A stretch of 64,000 nucleotides of DNA from contig CAZTIG010000003.1 in assembly GCA_964613665.1 (NCBI GenBank), positions 62,001 through 126,000 of the forward strand, given 5' to 3'. The stretch comes from CAZQFV01 sp964613665. GTDB lineage: Bacteria > Chloroflexota > Chloroflexia > DTKN01. The position numbers and the translations under genes are program-made. Below are positions 41,535-51,136 of this stretch, one piece after another (position 1 is the stretch's first letter; every line of letters starts with the position of its first letter). The notes beneath the pieces were generated by a model. That model did not search any database. It was not told the DNA's origin and was given only the letters and a program-made list of their open reading frames with translations.

Positions 41535-43664
41535 ATGGAGACAGAATACACGCTCCGCCAGGCGCGTTTGCCGGCCCGGTCAATCGAGATCATGATCACG
41601 GTCCTGGGCCTCATGGGTGCTGTGTTCGGGCTTCTCTTCTACGAGCGGGCCTTCCCGTTGGCCGCGTTGGACATCGACCTCACGCGCGCCGAGATCAGCC
41701 AGCGGGCTTGGCAGTACATGCAAGCCCAGGGCTACGGGCTCGAGGACTACCAGTTCGCCCAGACATTCGGGTACGACTGGTGGGCACTGAACTATGTACA
41801 GAGCGTATTGGGGGTTTCGGCAGCGAACCAACGGGTCCGCGAAGATGCCCTGCCTCTCTGGTATTGGCATGCCCGCTGGTTCCGCCCTTCCCAGGAGGAG
41901 GAGTTCTCCCTCTATCTGGCCCCCGATGGCGAAGTGGTGGCCCTTTTCCATAACCTGGCCGAGGATACGCCAGGGGCAAGCCTATCCCAGGAGGAAGCCC
42001 GGGCCCTGGCCGAGACCTATCTGACCCAGGACCGTGGATGGAATCTCGCCGATTGGGAGTTGAGCTCGAGCTCGAGCCAGGAGCAGCCCCGTGGGCGAGT
42101 CGACCACGGCTTCGAGTGGAAGCGGCGGGGCTTCACCCTGGGGGAAAGCGAACTGCGCCTGCGCGTCGGTGTGCAAGGGGACCGGGTGAGCGCCTACGAC
42201 TACTGGTTGAAGATACCCGACTCGTTCTGGCGGGGCTTTGTGGGCGAACACGACCTGGGGTTCTTCCTTGATGATCTCTGCTACTGGATCGGTTTTGCCG
42301 GCTTGGGCGTCGCAGTCGTCGTCGCCTACATATGTGCCATTCGGCGAGGCGCCCTTTCCTGGCGGGCGGGCCTGTGGCCGGCCGTGGTGGTGGGCGGGGT
42401 TGCCCTGCTGGTCAGCGCGAACAACCTGTCGCTGGCACAGGCGTGGTATTGTACGTCGGGCAACTACACCCTGTTCTGGCTGGAACAGATTCTCTACATG
42501 CTGCTCGACGCTGCGACTCTTGCCATCACCATCGCCGTCTTGTGGACAGGCGCCAGATACCTGGGAAAACTGGTCTGGCCGCGCCAGGACAAGATCCTGC
42601 CGCGCGGCGGCGATCCATGGAGTATGCTGGCCCGCTCCACATGGCGTGGACTGATGCTTAGCGGCGTTATGTCGGCCTATACGGTCCTCTTCTACATAGT
42701 GGCGCAGGCGCTGGGAGCGCGGGTCCCGCTGTCTGTCGGGTACGGCAATCTGCTCTCGACGCCATTCCCTTTCCTCGGACCCATAGCGGATGGCCTGTTC
42801 CCGGCGATAACCGAGGAGTTCCTCTTTCGCCTGGCAGGCATTGCGCTCATCCTGTGGTGGACCCGCAGGTCAAGACTGCCGCAGGGTGTTCGCTACGCGT
42901 TGGCCCTCTTGGTTCCCGGCTTGTTGTGGGCGTGTGCTCACCTGAGCTACGTACGGGAACCCTACTACCTGAGGGGAATCGAGCTGCTGATCTCGGCCGT
43001 ATTCCTGGAAGGATTGGCCTTCCTCTACTTTGACCTGACTACGGTGTTCGTCGCCCACTTCGCCTTTAACGCCCTGGGGTCGACCTGGCTGTTGCTCCGC
43101 TCTGGCGAGCCGTATCCCACCTTCTCTGGGCTGCTTGCCGTTGCCATCCTGCTCGCTCCAATCATGCCCGGGCTAGTACGGGCGCTGCGGCGACGGCTCC
43201 GTGGCGAGCAGCAGGAACCGCCTCCGGTGCGGATTAGAGAGGCGGGGGAGGGCGATCTGGCCGGCCTGGCAGCTCTGCCCCTGGATATTCCCGATTGGGC
43301 CGGCCTGATATCCGATCCCGCCGTAGTGGTGCTGATGCTGCGGGTGGGGGAGCAGCTTGCCGGCGCGGCGATCGGCCGAATACGCGCAGATGGCTGTGGC
43401 CAAGTTGAGGTGGTGTATGTGGCATCTCGCTGGCGCCGGCGCTACTGGGGCAGCGCGTTGGCCGAGCAGCTGCAGGCCCGTCTGCAGAGACTCGGTGCCC
43501 AGGAGATCGGAGCGTCGGTGGAGAAAGGTGACCGCGTGTCCACGGCCTTCTGGGCCAACCTGGGATGGGAGCTGGCGCGGCAGGTCTTTGCGTCGCGTGC
43601 GAGGGCAAGAGCCAGTACGGGGCAACGCGACGGCCCAGCGCCAGCCACATTGAGGGCCAGGTAG
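41535..43664 (+). CDS. CPBP-family intramembrane protease fused to a GNAT domain
   Basis: The 709-residue protein has an N-terminal transmembrane helix (about 16-35), a soluble domain (40-230), about eight transmembrane helices (235-550) and a C-terminal GNAT-like domain (570-690). The CPBP/Abi (Rce1-like) motifs are visible: EEFLFR with Glu427/428, ACAHLSY and HFAFNALGS. Such proteins cleave prenylated or bacteriocin-type substrates within the membrane. In the GNAT part, VEVVYVASRWRRRYWGSALA matches motif A. A fusion of the two is unusual to me. GGAGGTG stands upstream of the ATG at 41535. Confidence 0.85.
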   Translation: METEYTLRQARLPARSIEIMITVLGLMGAVFGLLFYERAFPLAALDIDLTRAEISQRAWQYMQAQGYGLEDYQFAQTFGYDWWALNYVQSVLGVSAANQRVREDALPLWYWHARWFRPSQEEEFSLYLAPDGEVVALFHNLAEDTPGASLSQEEARALAETYLTQDRGWNLADWELSSSSSQEQPRGRVDHGFEWKRRGFTLGESELRLRVGVQGDRVSAYDYWLKIPDSFWRGFVGEHDLGFFLDDLCYWIGFAGLGVAVVVAYICAIRRGALSWRAGLWPAVVVGGVALLVSANNLSLAQAWYCTSGNYTLFWLEQILYMLLDAATLAITIAVLWTGARYLGKLVWPRQDKILPRGGDPWSMLARSTWRGLMLSGVMSAYTVLFYIVAQALGARVPLSVGYGNLLSTPFPFLGPIADGLFPAITEEFLFRLAGIALILWWTRRSRLPQGVRYALALLVPGLLWACAHLSYVREPYYLRGIELLISAVFLEGLAFLYFDLTTVFVAHFAFNALGSTWLLLRSGEPYPTFSGLLAVAILLAPIMPGLVRALRRRLRGEQQEPPPVRIREAGEGDLAGLAALPLDIPDWAGLISDPAVVVLMLRVGEQLAGAAIGRIRADGCGQVEVVYVASRWRRRYWGSALAEQLQARLQRLGAQEIGASVEKGDRVSTAFWANLGWELARQVFASRARARASTGQRDGPAPATLRAR

Positions 43665-44116
43665 TCCGCAGGACATCGGCCCGCTGGCGTGCCACCTCTG
43701 CCAGCAGTGCCCGGCAGCCAGAAACAAGGAGGGCACCGCTGGCGTGGCCGGCGCACGCGCACCAAACCGCCGCTCCGCGGGGCTGGTCCGTGCGTAGCGT
43801 CTTCGCATCATCGGCAGTTACTTGTGCCGCCCGTCGATGTTCGTAGTTTCCTCGGCTGGCATGGTCGCCTCCGGTGACTGCTCTCCGTTGATGGAACGGA
43901 CCAGGCACGTGAGGCAGCCTTGGGCCTCCTCTTCGCTCTCCTGAAGGGACGCGGGTGAGATCACCCCTGGATACCGCCGCGGATGGACCCAGCCCCGGAG
44001 GTAGCATGAGTCCATCCTGAATGGATCACGACTACATATGCAGGGATGCTTTGCGTCTTTGTCACACATGTGCTATCATAGGATCAGTCTGCATGCACAC
44101 CGTGAAAGGAGTCCGG
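43665..44116. other. 452-bp spacer before the kinase pair
   Basis: This gap holds the promoter at 44051-44079 and no convincing gene. On the minus strand, 44015 down to 43818 could encode 65 residues (MDSCYLRGWVHP... ending NIDGRHK) with a CLTC motif. It has no clear ribosome-binding site, and I give it low weight. Confidence 0.5.
44051..44079 (+). promoter_or_regulatory. Sigma-70-type promoter for the kinase pair
   Basis: TTGCGT (44051-44056), a 17-bp spacer and TATCAT (44074-44079) stand 38 bp before the kinase start at 44117. Confidence 0.65.
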
Positions 44117-45841
44117 ATGGATCCAACGGGGCAGACGCTAGGGAAGTACCGACTGCTGGAGCAGCTGGGCCGCGGCGGCTTCGCCACGGTCCACCGCGCC
44201 CTGGACACCTCCCTGGACCGCGAGGTCGCCTTGAAGATCCTCGACCCGCTCCTCATGCGCGACCAGGCCTGGACCAACCGCTTCCGCCGCGAGGCCCGCG
44301 CCGTGGCCCGCCTCAGCCATCCCTACATCGTCACCATCTTCGAGGTCGGCGAGGCCGAGGGCCGCCTCTTCCTGGCCATGCAGCTCATCCCTGGCGGCAG
44401 CCTGGAGGACCGCATCGCCCAGCACGGCGCCCTGCCCTGGAAGGAGATCCCCCCCATCTTCGCCCAGGTCAGTGATGCCCTGGACTATGCCCACGGCCAG
44501 GGCGTGCTGCACCGCGACCTCAAACCCTCCAACATCCTCCTGGGTGAGCGCGGGGCCATGCTCAGCGACTTTGGCTTTGCCCGCCTGGTGGGCGAGAGCA
44601 GCGTCAGCGTCTCCTTGAGCGGCGGCGTCGTCGGTACGCCGAACTACATTGCCCCGGAGGTCTGGGAGAACAGGCCTGCCGGGCCGTACACGGACATCTA
44701 CGCCCTGGGGTGCGTGCTCTACGAGATAGTCGCTGGCAAGCAGCTTTTCACGGGCGACAGTGTGGCCGCGGTGATGCGCGCCCACTTCAGGCCACTGCAG
44801 CTTCCCACGGAATGGCCTGCCGGCGTTCCGGTCCGCCTGGCGGAGGTGCTGCAGGCGGCCCTGGCCAAAGAGCCGGGAGATCGCTACGCCCACGCCGCGG
44901 AGATGTTGGCCGAACTGACTGCCCTCGCCGAGGAGAGCCTGGCGGTGCCGTACCACGCCCTGGAGCAGGCCCTGGCAGCGCAGCGCTGGGATGAAGCGCT
45001 GGCCCTGGCCGGGCAGGTCCGCGCCGAGTCGCCGTCCTACCGCAACGTGGTAGCGCTGGAGAGAGCCGCGCTGGCCGGCCGCGAGGCCGCGGCGCGCACC
45101 GCCCAGGCCCAGGTATGGCGCAAAGAGGCCAAAGCCGCCCTGGCCGAGCGCGACCGGGAGGGCGCCGAGCTGGCCGGCCGCAAGTGGCTGGAGCTGGCCC
45201 CGCAGGACCCGGCGGCACAGGAGTTCCTCGCGCGGGTGCGGGCAGCACCGACTACTCCACCGGCACCGGCCCGTGGCATACCGACGACGGCAGCGCCACC
45301 AGCCACGCACGTCCGCTGTCCCTACTGCGGGGCCATCAACCAGCCCTCTGCCCTGTTCTGCTGCGGGTGTGGCAGGGCCCTGGCCGACACAGCGGCGGCA
45401 CTGGCACAGGCCGCACCCCCAACACGCGTGCCCGGCTATTGTCCCAGTTGTGGTGCTTCGAACAAGGCCACGGCGCGCTTCTGCAGCCGCTGTGGTCGGG
45501 TCTTGGCCGCTTCCGCATCCCGTCCGCCCACTGCAAGCGCCGGGGTTGGCGGACTGACCAAGCGACCGATCCTCTGGCCCTGTGTCGTCCTCGCGATGAC
45601 GGGCAGTCTCTTCGGCATAGTCGCGGCGGTCGGACTGCTGTCGTGGCGGAACTGGGGCCGCGTGATGACGATGGTCATCTTCTTGGTATTCGGCGTGCTA
45701 CTCCTCCTTGCGAGTATAGCAGCTTTAGCTGAGGGAGAGCAGCTGGTTACAGCGCTGGTCGCCATGATCGGTGGGGCCGTCTACTTGGGCGCCTACTTCT
45801 ACCTGTCCTCCGCCCGCGTGCGGGCCTGGTTTCGCAAGTAG
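44117..45841 (+). CDS. Ser/Thr protein kinase with two zinc ribbons and transmembrane helices
   Basis: The 574-residue protein has a Hanks-type kinase domain (10-270; LGRGGFATVHRALD, VLHRDLKPSNILLG, DFGFARLVGESS, APEVW). A helical region (280-390), two zinc ribbons (CPYCG...CCGCG near 401 and CPSCG...CSRCG near 442) and three transmembrane helices (about 485-570) follow. It should signal from the membrane, possibly binding partners through its ribbons. The next gene, 20 bp on, is a close paralogue with long stretches of near-identical DNA. GAAAGGAG stands 6 bases before the ATG. Confidence 0.9.
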   Translation: MDPTGQTLGKYRLLEQLGRGGFATVHRALDTSLDREVALKILDPLLMRDQAWTNRFRREARAVARLSHPYIVTIFEVGEAEGRLFLAMQLIPGGSLEDRIAQHGALPWKEIPPIFAQVSDALDYAHGQGVLHRDLKPSNILLGERGAMLSDFGFARLVGESSVSVSLSGGVVGTPNYIAPEVWENRPAGPYTDIYALGCVLYEIVAGKQLFTGDSVAAVMRAHFRPLQLPTEWPAGVPVRLAEVLQAALAKEPGDRYAHAAEMLAELTALAEESLAVPYHALEQALAAQRWDEALALAGQVRAESPSYRNVVALERAALAGREAAARTAQAQVWRKEAKAALAERDREGAELAGRKWLELAPQDPAAQEFLARVRAAPTTPPAPARGIPTTAAPPATHVRCPYCGAINQPSALFCCGCGRALADTAAALAQAAPPTRVPGYCPSCGASNKATARFCSRCGRVLAASASRPPTASAGVGGLTKRPILWPCVVLAMTGSLFGIVAAVGLLSWRNWGRVMTMVIFLVFGVLLLLASIAALAEGEQLVTALVAMIGGAVYLGAYFYLSSARVRAWFRK

Positions 45842-45861
45842 GGACCGATGACGGTGCAGCG

Positions 45862-47475
45862 ATGACCGAGCCACCGCAGCAGTTGGGCAAGTACCAGATC
45901 CTCTCCGAGCTCGGCCGCGGCGGCTTTGCCACCGTCTTCCGGGCCATCGACAACACCCTCGACCGTGAGGTCGCCCTGAAGGTCCTCGACCCGCTGCTGC
46001 TGCGCGACCCGGCCTGGACCAGCCGCTTCCGCCGCGAGGCCCGCGCCGTCGCCCGCCTCAGCCATCCGCACATCGTCACCATCTTCGAGGTCGGTGAAGC
46101 CGAGGGCCGCCTCTTCCTGGCCATGCAGCTGGTGGAGGGCGGCGGACTGGACAGCCTCCTCCAGCGCCGCGGGGTACTGCCATGGGCAGAGGTACAGCAG
46201 CACCTCTCCCAGATCGCGGACGCCCTGGACTATGCCCACAAGCAAGGCGTGCTGCACCGCGACCTGAAGCCCTCCAACATCCTCCTGGGCGAGCGCGGGG
46301 CCATGCTCAGCGACTTTGGCTTTGCCCGCCTGGTCGGCGAGAGCAGCGTCAGTGTCTCCTCGAGCGGGGGGGTCGTCGGCACCCCCAACTACATCGCCCC
46401 GGAGGTCTGGGAAGGGCAGCCCGCCGTGCCCCAGACTGACCTCTATGCCCTCGGCTGCATCCTCTACGAGATGGTCACCGGCCAGCAGCTCTTCCAGGGC
46501 GACAGCGTCGCCGCCGTGATGCGCGCCCACTTCAAGCCCCTTCAACTCCCCCAGACGTGGCCAGAGGGCGTGCCCCCCGGCCTCGCCGACGTGCTGCGCG
46601 CGGCTCTCACCCAGGATCCACGCAGCCGCGCCACCTGCGCTGAGGACATTGCCGGAGCGCTGTCGGATCTCCCGCCGGTCGCCACGGCTCCCCAGACGGC
46701 CGCGCCGGTGCGCTGCGCTGCCTGCCACACCTTGAACAATCCCGGGGCGGCCTTCTGCGAAAAGTGCGGCCGGCCGCTGCGCGCCCCGCACACCCCAACA
46801 CCGATGCCCACCCCGATCCCGCAGGCCGAGGCGGACGCCACCAGGGGAGGGCCACCTGCCCCCCAGCAGGGTCCCGCCCCGCAGGCGCTCGTGGTCTACT
46901 GCCCCAAGTGCAGCAAAGCCAACGAGGCCACGGCCAGGTTCTGCGAGAAGTGCGGCCACCCGCTGGCCGCGATCACCCCGACGCCGTTACGCGGGCAGGC
47001 AGTATCGGCGACTCCAACCAGCACGCGCACGTCCTCGCCGGCCTCCGCACCCACCCCGCAGCCCTCATCCCGGCCAACAAGCCCGCCAGCGACAGCGCCT
47101 GCCACAGCGGCGGAGCGACGGCGCCGTGCCCTGGCTGCACGGATCGCCGACGTCCGCCGGTTGGAGCAGCTGGAGGTGTGGGATCGGGCCGCCCAGGTCT
47201 ATGGGGAGATGGCTGCCGCGGACGAGAAGGAACGAGCCAGCTGGTCCGCCGAGCAGGCTCGCTGCCAGGAGGAAGCCGAGTTGGCTGCCCTGTTCGACAG
47301 AGGCGCCGCAGCCGTGCGTGCAAGGCAGTGGGTGGAGGCCAACCGATTGCTCAGTGAGTTGGTGCGGCGGCGGCCGCGTTACGCGCGGCACGGCCAACTC
47401 GTCTCCGAGCTGATGACCCGTGTCGCCGTGGCCATCCACCGCGGACAAGGAGGCAAGTTGCCGTACAGAGGCTGA
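45862..47475 (+). CDS. Ser/Thr protein kinase with two zinc ribbons, soluble
   Basis: The 537-residue protein is a tandem paralogue of the gene before it. The kinase domain (8-270) has LGRGGFATVFRAID, VLHRDLKPSNILLG, DFGFARLVGESS and APEVW. Two zinc ribbons (CHTL...CEKCG near 290; CPKCS...CEKCG near 347), a Pro/Thr linker (380-410) and a helical TPR-like C-terminus (410-530) follow. It lacks the transmembrane helices of its neighbour. The ribosome-binding site is weak, so translation may depend on the upstream gene. Confidence 0.9.
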   Translation: MTEPPQQLGKYQILSELGRGGFATVFRAIDNTLDREVALKVLDPLLLRDPAWTSRFRREARAVARLSHPHIVTIFEVGEAEGRLFLAMQLVEGGGLDSLLQRRGVLPWAEVQQHLSQIADALDYAHKQGVLHRDLKPSNILLGERGAMLSDFGFARLVGESSVSVSSSGGVVGTPNYIAPEVWEGQPAVPQTDLYALGCILYEMVTGQQLFQGDSVAAVMRAHFKPLQLPQTWPEGVPPGLADVLRAALTQDPRSRATCAEDIAGALSDLPPVATAPQTAAPVRCAACHTLNNPGAAFCEKCGRPLRAPHTPTPMPTPIPQAEADATRGGPPAPQQGPAPQALVVYCPKCSKANEATARFCEKCGHPLAAITPTPLRGQAVSATPTSTRTSSPASAPTPQPSSRPTSPPATAPATAAERRRRALAARIADVRRLEQLEVWDRAAQVYGEMAAADEKERASWSAEQARCQEEAELAALFDRGAAAVRARQWVEANRLLSELVRRRPRYARHGQLVSELMTRVAVAIHRGQGGKLPYRG

Positions 47476-47497
47476 GTCCGTGCCCTCTGTTCGCCAA

Positions 47498-47527
47498 TTG
47501 CTTTTCTCCCCGCACTTGTGGTATGAT
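47498..47527 (+). promoter_or_regulatory. Sigma-70-type promoter for the SPFH operon
   Basis: TTGCTT (47498-47503), an 18-bp spacer and TATGAT (47522-47527) lie 50 bp before the start at 47578. Confidence 0.65.
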
Positions 47528-47577
47528 AGCAGCGGAGGCTTTTCGATTGAGCTCAGAGCCAGGAAGGAGGCTACCCA

Positions 47578-49551
47578 ATGGGTCTGTTCAGCCCCAGACA
47601 GAGCAAATGCCAGTTCTGCGGCGGCATCCTCCCCGCAGAGAACGCCAACTTTTGCCCACACTGCGGCAAGCCACAGGGCAGGGGAAGGGTGACCTGCCCA
47701 CACTGCCACGCGGTAGTGCCGGCCGACAGCAGCTTCTGCCCGGCGTGCGGCAAGCAGCTGCGCAGCGACGTCCCCCCGACGATGCAGGGCAATGTCTGGC
47801 GCAAGTCGCCGGACGACTTTGCCGCCCGCGTCGAGGTCGGTGACGTCCCCGGCTACTTCCGCAAGGAGCTCGTCGTCGATGCCGGCAACCGCGCCCTGAT
47901 CATGGTCAACGGCCGGCACGAGGGCGAGCTGGGCCCGGGCCGCTACACCATGGACGACATCTTCCACCGCATCCTGGCGCTGGGCAAGGCCCGCGTCGCC
48001 ACAGCCATCGTCGTCGACGCCGGCGACGTGTCCATGGACTTTACCATCCCTGGCGTATCGACCTCCGACCCGGTCAAGATCGCCGTGGACTGCCGGCTGC
48101 GGCTGCAGTTGCAGGACCCCGTCCGCTTCCTGACCAACTGGATGAAGGGCCAGCGCACCGTCGCCGTGGCCCAGCTGCGCCAGGACCTCTTCGACGAGGT
48201 CAAGAATGCGTTAGCCGACGTGCTGCGCGGCTACCCGGTCCGCGACCTGCACACCAACCTGGCCCTCAAGGAGAGCATTGCCACCGCCGTCGAGGCCCAC
48301 CTGAACGAGACTTTCAAGCAGATGGGGCTGCACTTTGCCGGTGTGCGTGCCTTTAACTTCCGCCAGGAGCGCTGGGACGCTGTCCAGCAGAAGCGCGAGG
48401 ACCTCTACCTGCAGGTCTCGGCCGAGGAAGCCGAGGTGGAGGGCAAGCGCCGCCTGCTCGACGTCATCAGCGAGAAGGACCTTGTCGAGCTGGCCGACGA
48501 GACCCGCCAGGTGGATACGTACGAGAAGCGTGCCCAAATATGGGCGCGCATGCGCCAGGCGGCCGCCTCCGACAAGATGAGCCAGGCCATGTCTGAGGAG
48601 GAGTTCGAGGCCTTCCTGACCGGCCTGGACCGCGGCCGGCTGTTGCGCGATGAGGAGATGGACACGCTGCGGCGGGAGGTGGGGGCGCGCAAGGACGACT
48701 GGGAGCGCGCCCGCCACTACCTGCTGACCAAGGCCGGGCTGGAGCAGGAGCGCGAGCTGCGCATGTATGAGCTGGCCACCCGGCGCGATCTGGAAGTCGG
48801 CGGCCTGGAACTTCAGCAGGAGATTGAACGGCGCAAGGTGGACGAGCAGCTAGCTGCTGACGAGAAGCGCTTCACTGCCGGGCTGGAGCGCCAGCGGCGA
48901 GCGCAGCAGCTCGAGCAGGAATCGCTCAGCGGCGACCTGACCATCGCCATGCAGGCCATGCGCGAGCTGAAACAGGTCAAGGCTGACGAGGCCCGCGCCG
49001 CCCAGGAGTTGGTCCTGGAGGGCGAGGCCCGGCGGCACGAACTGGAAATGCAGCGCCTGCAGCAGCTCAGCCAGGCCTCCATGGAGGCACTCATCGCCAC
49101 CAGCGGGCCGGAGCAGGCCCGCGTCCTGGCCGACCTCAGACGCACCGACATGCTCAAAGGCCTGAGCGAGGAGCAGATCCTGGCCCTGGCGGCGGAGAGG
49201 TCGCCGGAGGTGGCCCGCGCCCTGCAGGAAAAGTTCCGCGGCCTGCCCGCCGAGGAGCAAAAGGCCATGTACGAGCGGCTGGTCCAGGCCGAGAAGGGCT
49301 CGCGCGAGGAGCAGGCCCAGCTCACGCGCGACACGATGGCGACCATGGAGCGCCTCTTTGGCCGGGCCGCCGACGCCATCGCCCAGCGCCCCGCCGGCCC
49401 GCCAACAGTGGTCATGGGCGGGGCTGGTCCCACGCCCATGGTCGTGGGCTCGCAGGCCCAGGGCGAGGTCTGGGTATGCCGGCGCTGCCACGCCAGCTCC
49501 CCTGTGGGAACCAAGTTCTGCCCCAACTGCGGCGAGCCGTTCTTTTCCTAG
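47578..49551 (+). CDS. SPFH/band-7 domain protein with zinc ribbons at both ends
   Basis: The 657-residue protein begins with two zinc ribbons (CQFCGG...CPHCGK and CPHCH...CPACGK, residues 11-60). An SPFH domain (about 85-270; AGNRALIMVNGRHEGELGPG) is followed by a long coiled-coil region (270-600) and a last ribbon (CRRCH...CPNCG, about 628-650). Bacterial SPFH proteins form membrane-associated rings and scaffolds, and zinc-ribbon versions resemble the cytoplasmic virion-core-protein-like group. There is no transmembrane helix. It is the first gene of an operon ending at 54978. AGGAGG stands upstream of the ATG. Confidence 0.87.
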   Translation: MGLFSPRQSKCQFCGGILPAENANFCPHCGKPQGRGRVTCPHCHAVVPADSSFCPACGKQLRSDVPPTMQGNVWRKSPDDFAARVEVGDVPGYFRKELVVDAGNRALIMVNGRHEGELGPGRYTMDDIFHRILALGKARVATAIVVDAGDVSMDFTIPGVSTSDPVKIAVDCRLRLQLQDPVRFLTNWMKGQRTVAVAQLRQDLFDEVKNALADVLRGYPVRDLHTNLALKESIATAVEAHLNETFKQMGLHFAGVRAFNFRQERWDAVQQKREDLYLQVSAEEAEVEGKRRLLDVISEKDLVELADETRQVDTYEKRAQIWARMRQAAASDKMSQAMSEEEFEAFLTGLDRGRLLRDEEMDTLRREVGARKDDWERARHYLLTKAGLEQERELRMYELATRRDLEVGGLELQQEIERRKVDEQLAADEKRFTAGLERQRRAQQLEQESLSGDLTIAMQAMRELKQVKADEARAAQELVLEGEARRHELEMQRLQQLSQASMEALIATSGPEQARVLADLRRTDMLKGLSEEQILALAAERSPEVARALQEKFRGLPAEEQKAMYERLVQAEKGSREEQAQLTRDTMATMERLFGRAADAIAQRPAGPPTVVMGGAGPTPMVVGSQAQGEVWVCRRCHASSPVGTKFCPNCGEPFFS

Positions 49552-49575
49552 CGCGCGCTGGACAGGAGGCCCGCG

Positions 49576-51120
49576 ATGACTGCTGTTGAGCCGTCCCTCG
49601 CCCCACCGACTGCCGGGGCCGGCCTGTTGCGCCGGGTCTATGTGGAGCAGCTCCCCGGCCTGTGGGGGCGGCGATTGGAGGTACCGCTGGGCCAGCAGGC
49701 CGTGGGCTGGAAGCCCAGTCAGGTGACTCTGTTGCGCGGCGGCCAGCGCTATCGTCTGGGCGGCCCAGGGGGCCTGCCGCGGCCCGAGCAGGTCCTCTTT
49801 TTCCCGCTTGGCCCCCTCATCCTGCACCCGCACGTGGATGGGCTGCTCGCCCGGGATGGCACGGCCCTGCAGGCCAGCTTCCTGCTCACCCTGCGCGTCG
49901 CCGATGCCCGCCGCCTGGCCCCGGTCCTGGGGCCAGTCGCGGAACTGCCCGAGGTGGCCGTGGAGAGCCGCGCCCGGCAGGCCGCTCTCCCCTTCCTCCA
50001 GGCCCGCGCCCGCGAGCACGCCTCCGCCGACCTGTGCGGCGATGGCGCGCTCAGCAGCGCCATCGCCAGCGACCTGCGCGGCCTGCTGGCTGCCGCCCTG
50101 GAGCCACTTGGGCTGGAGCTGCAGGGCGTCCGTTTCCTCTGCTTCATCCACCTGGAGGATGCCCTGCGCCTGGCGCAGGCCCGCCAGGAGGCCCTGAGGC
50201 AAGCCCGTGGCGCGGTGGACGACGAGGATCCAGCCGGCGCCGTGAAGGAGGCCCTGGCGCAGATCGAGTCACGCTACCAACTCTCCCCGGGCGAGAAGGA
50301 GGCCCTGGCTCAGGAGGCTGTGGCCGAGGCGGCGGGGCGCGGGCCGCTCCGCCCCAGCGAAGCCCGGGCAGCCGCGCTGATCGATGTCCGCCTGCGCGAG
50401 CTGGACTATCGCGAGGAGGCTCCGCCCAAGGAACCGAACGGCCTGCGCGCGCTGGTGATCATCCTGCGCGTCCTGGGCTACAGCGCCCTGGCGGCCATCG
50501 CCGCGCTGGGCATCTTTCGCCGCGACCTGCTGCCGGACGAGGTGACGGTCGAGCGCATCTCCTACCTGGTGAGCTTCCTGCTGGCCATCACCGCGCTGAT
50601 CTCCTCGGTCTGGCTGGACCGCAAGCTGCAGGTGCGGCGCGCGGAGGCGCGCGTGGAGCGCCAGAAAGCCGGCCTCAGTGCCGAGCGCCGCCAGGCCGCC
50701 GAGCGGCTGATGCGGGCGCAGATGGCCGGAGCCCTGGAAGAGACCCGCCGACACCTGGACGAGGCCTGGAACCGGGCCTACCGGGCCGGCCAGCAGGAGC
50801 TGGCCACCCGCGTGCGGCTCCTGGCCAAGCAGGTCCCCGACCTGCAGGCGGAGCTGGACGGGACGGCGACCGGCCCGGCGCCGCTGCTGGTTCGGCCGGA
50901 CCCGGCAGTACCACTCCTGGAGGCGTGGGTCCACGGGGACAAGGGACTGCTGCTGCAGCTGCAGGAGCGAGCCGGCCTGGTCCAGCAGCTCTTTTCCGCC
51001 GTCGTGGACGGGCGCTGGGCCGAGGTCGAGGAAAAGGCCCGCCTCGTGGAAAAGGCCTTCCAGGAGACGCGCGCCGGGCTGGTCCAGCGGGAGACCCTGC
51101 TGCAGCGGGCGGGAGGGTAG
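49576..51120 (+). CDS. Divergent SPFH-like membrane protein
   Basis: The 514-residue protein has an N-terminal domain (20-215) with strands and a helix resembling a divergent SPFH fold (AVGWKPSQVTLLRGGQRYRL; LRGLLAAALEPLGLELQGVR). A helical segment, two transmembrane helices (about 294-316 and 328-348) and a C-terminal coiled coil (355-510) follow. Fold assignment is by pattern and position next to a clear SPFH protein, so it is tentative. It may anchor its neighbour to the membrane. The gene starts 24 bp after the SPFH gene, with AGGAGG 6 bases before the ATG. Confidence 0.72.
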   Translation: MTAVEPSLAPPTAGAGLLRRVYVEQLPGLWGRRLEVPLGQQAVGWKPSQVTLLRGGQRYRLGGPGGLPRPEQVLFFPLGPLILHPHVDGLLARDGTALQASFLLTLRVADARRLAPVLGPVAELPEVAVESRARQAALPFLQARAREHASADLCGDGALSSAIASDLRGLLAAALEPLGLELQGVRFLCFIHLEDALRLAQARQEALRQARGAVDDEDPAGAVKEALAQIESRYQLSPGEKEALAQEAVAEAAGRGPLRPSEARAAALIDVRLRELDYREEAPPKEPNGLRALVIILRVLGYSALAAIAALGIFRRDLLPDEVTVERISYLVSFLLAITALISSVWLDRKLQVRRAEARVERQKAGLSAERRQAAERLMRAQMAGALEETRRHLDEAWNRAYRAGQQELATRVRLLAKQVPDLQAELDGTATGPAPLLVRPDPAVPLLEAWVHGDKGLLLQLQERAGLVQQLFSAVVDGRWAEVEEKARLVEKAFQETRAGLVQRETLLQRAGG

Positions 51121-51136
51121 GCGATGGAGGTCCATC

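Noticed and set aside
43818..44015. Small minus-strand gene of 65 codons with a CxxC motif
   Set aside because: It has no ribosome-binding site or promoter that I can see and no recognisable family, so it is only noted in the spacer entry.
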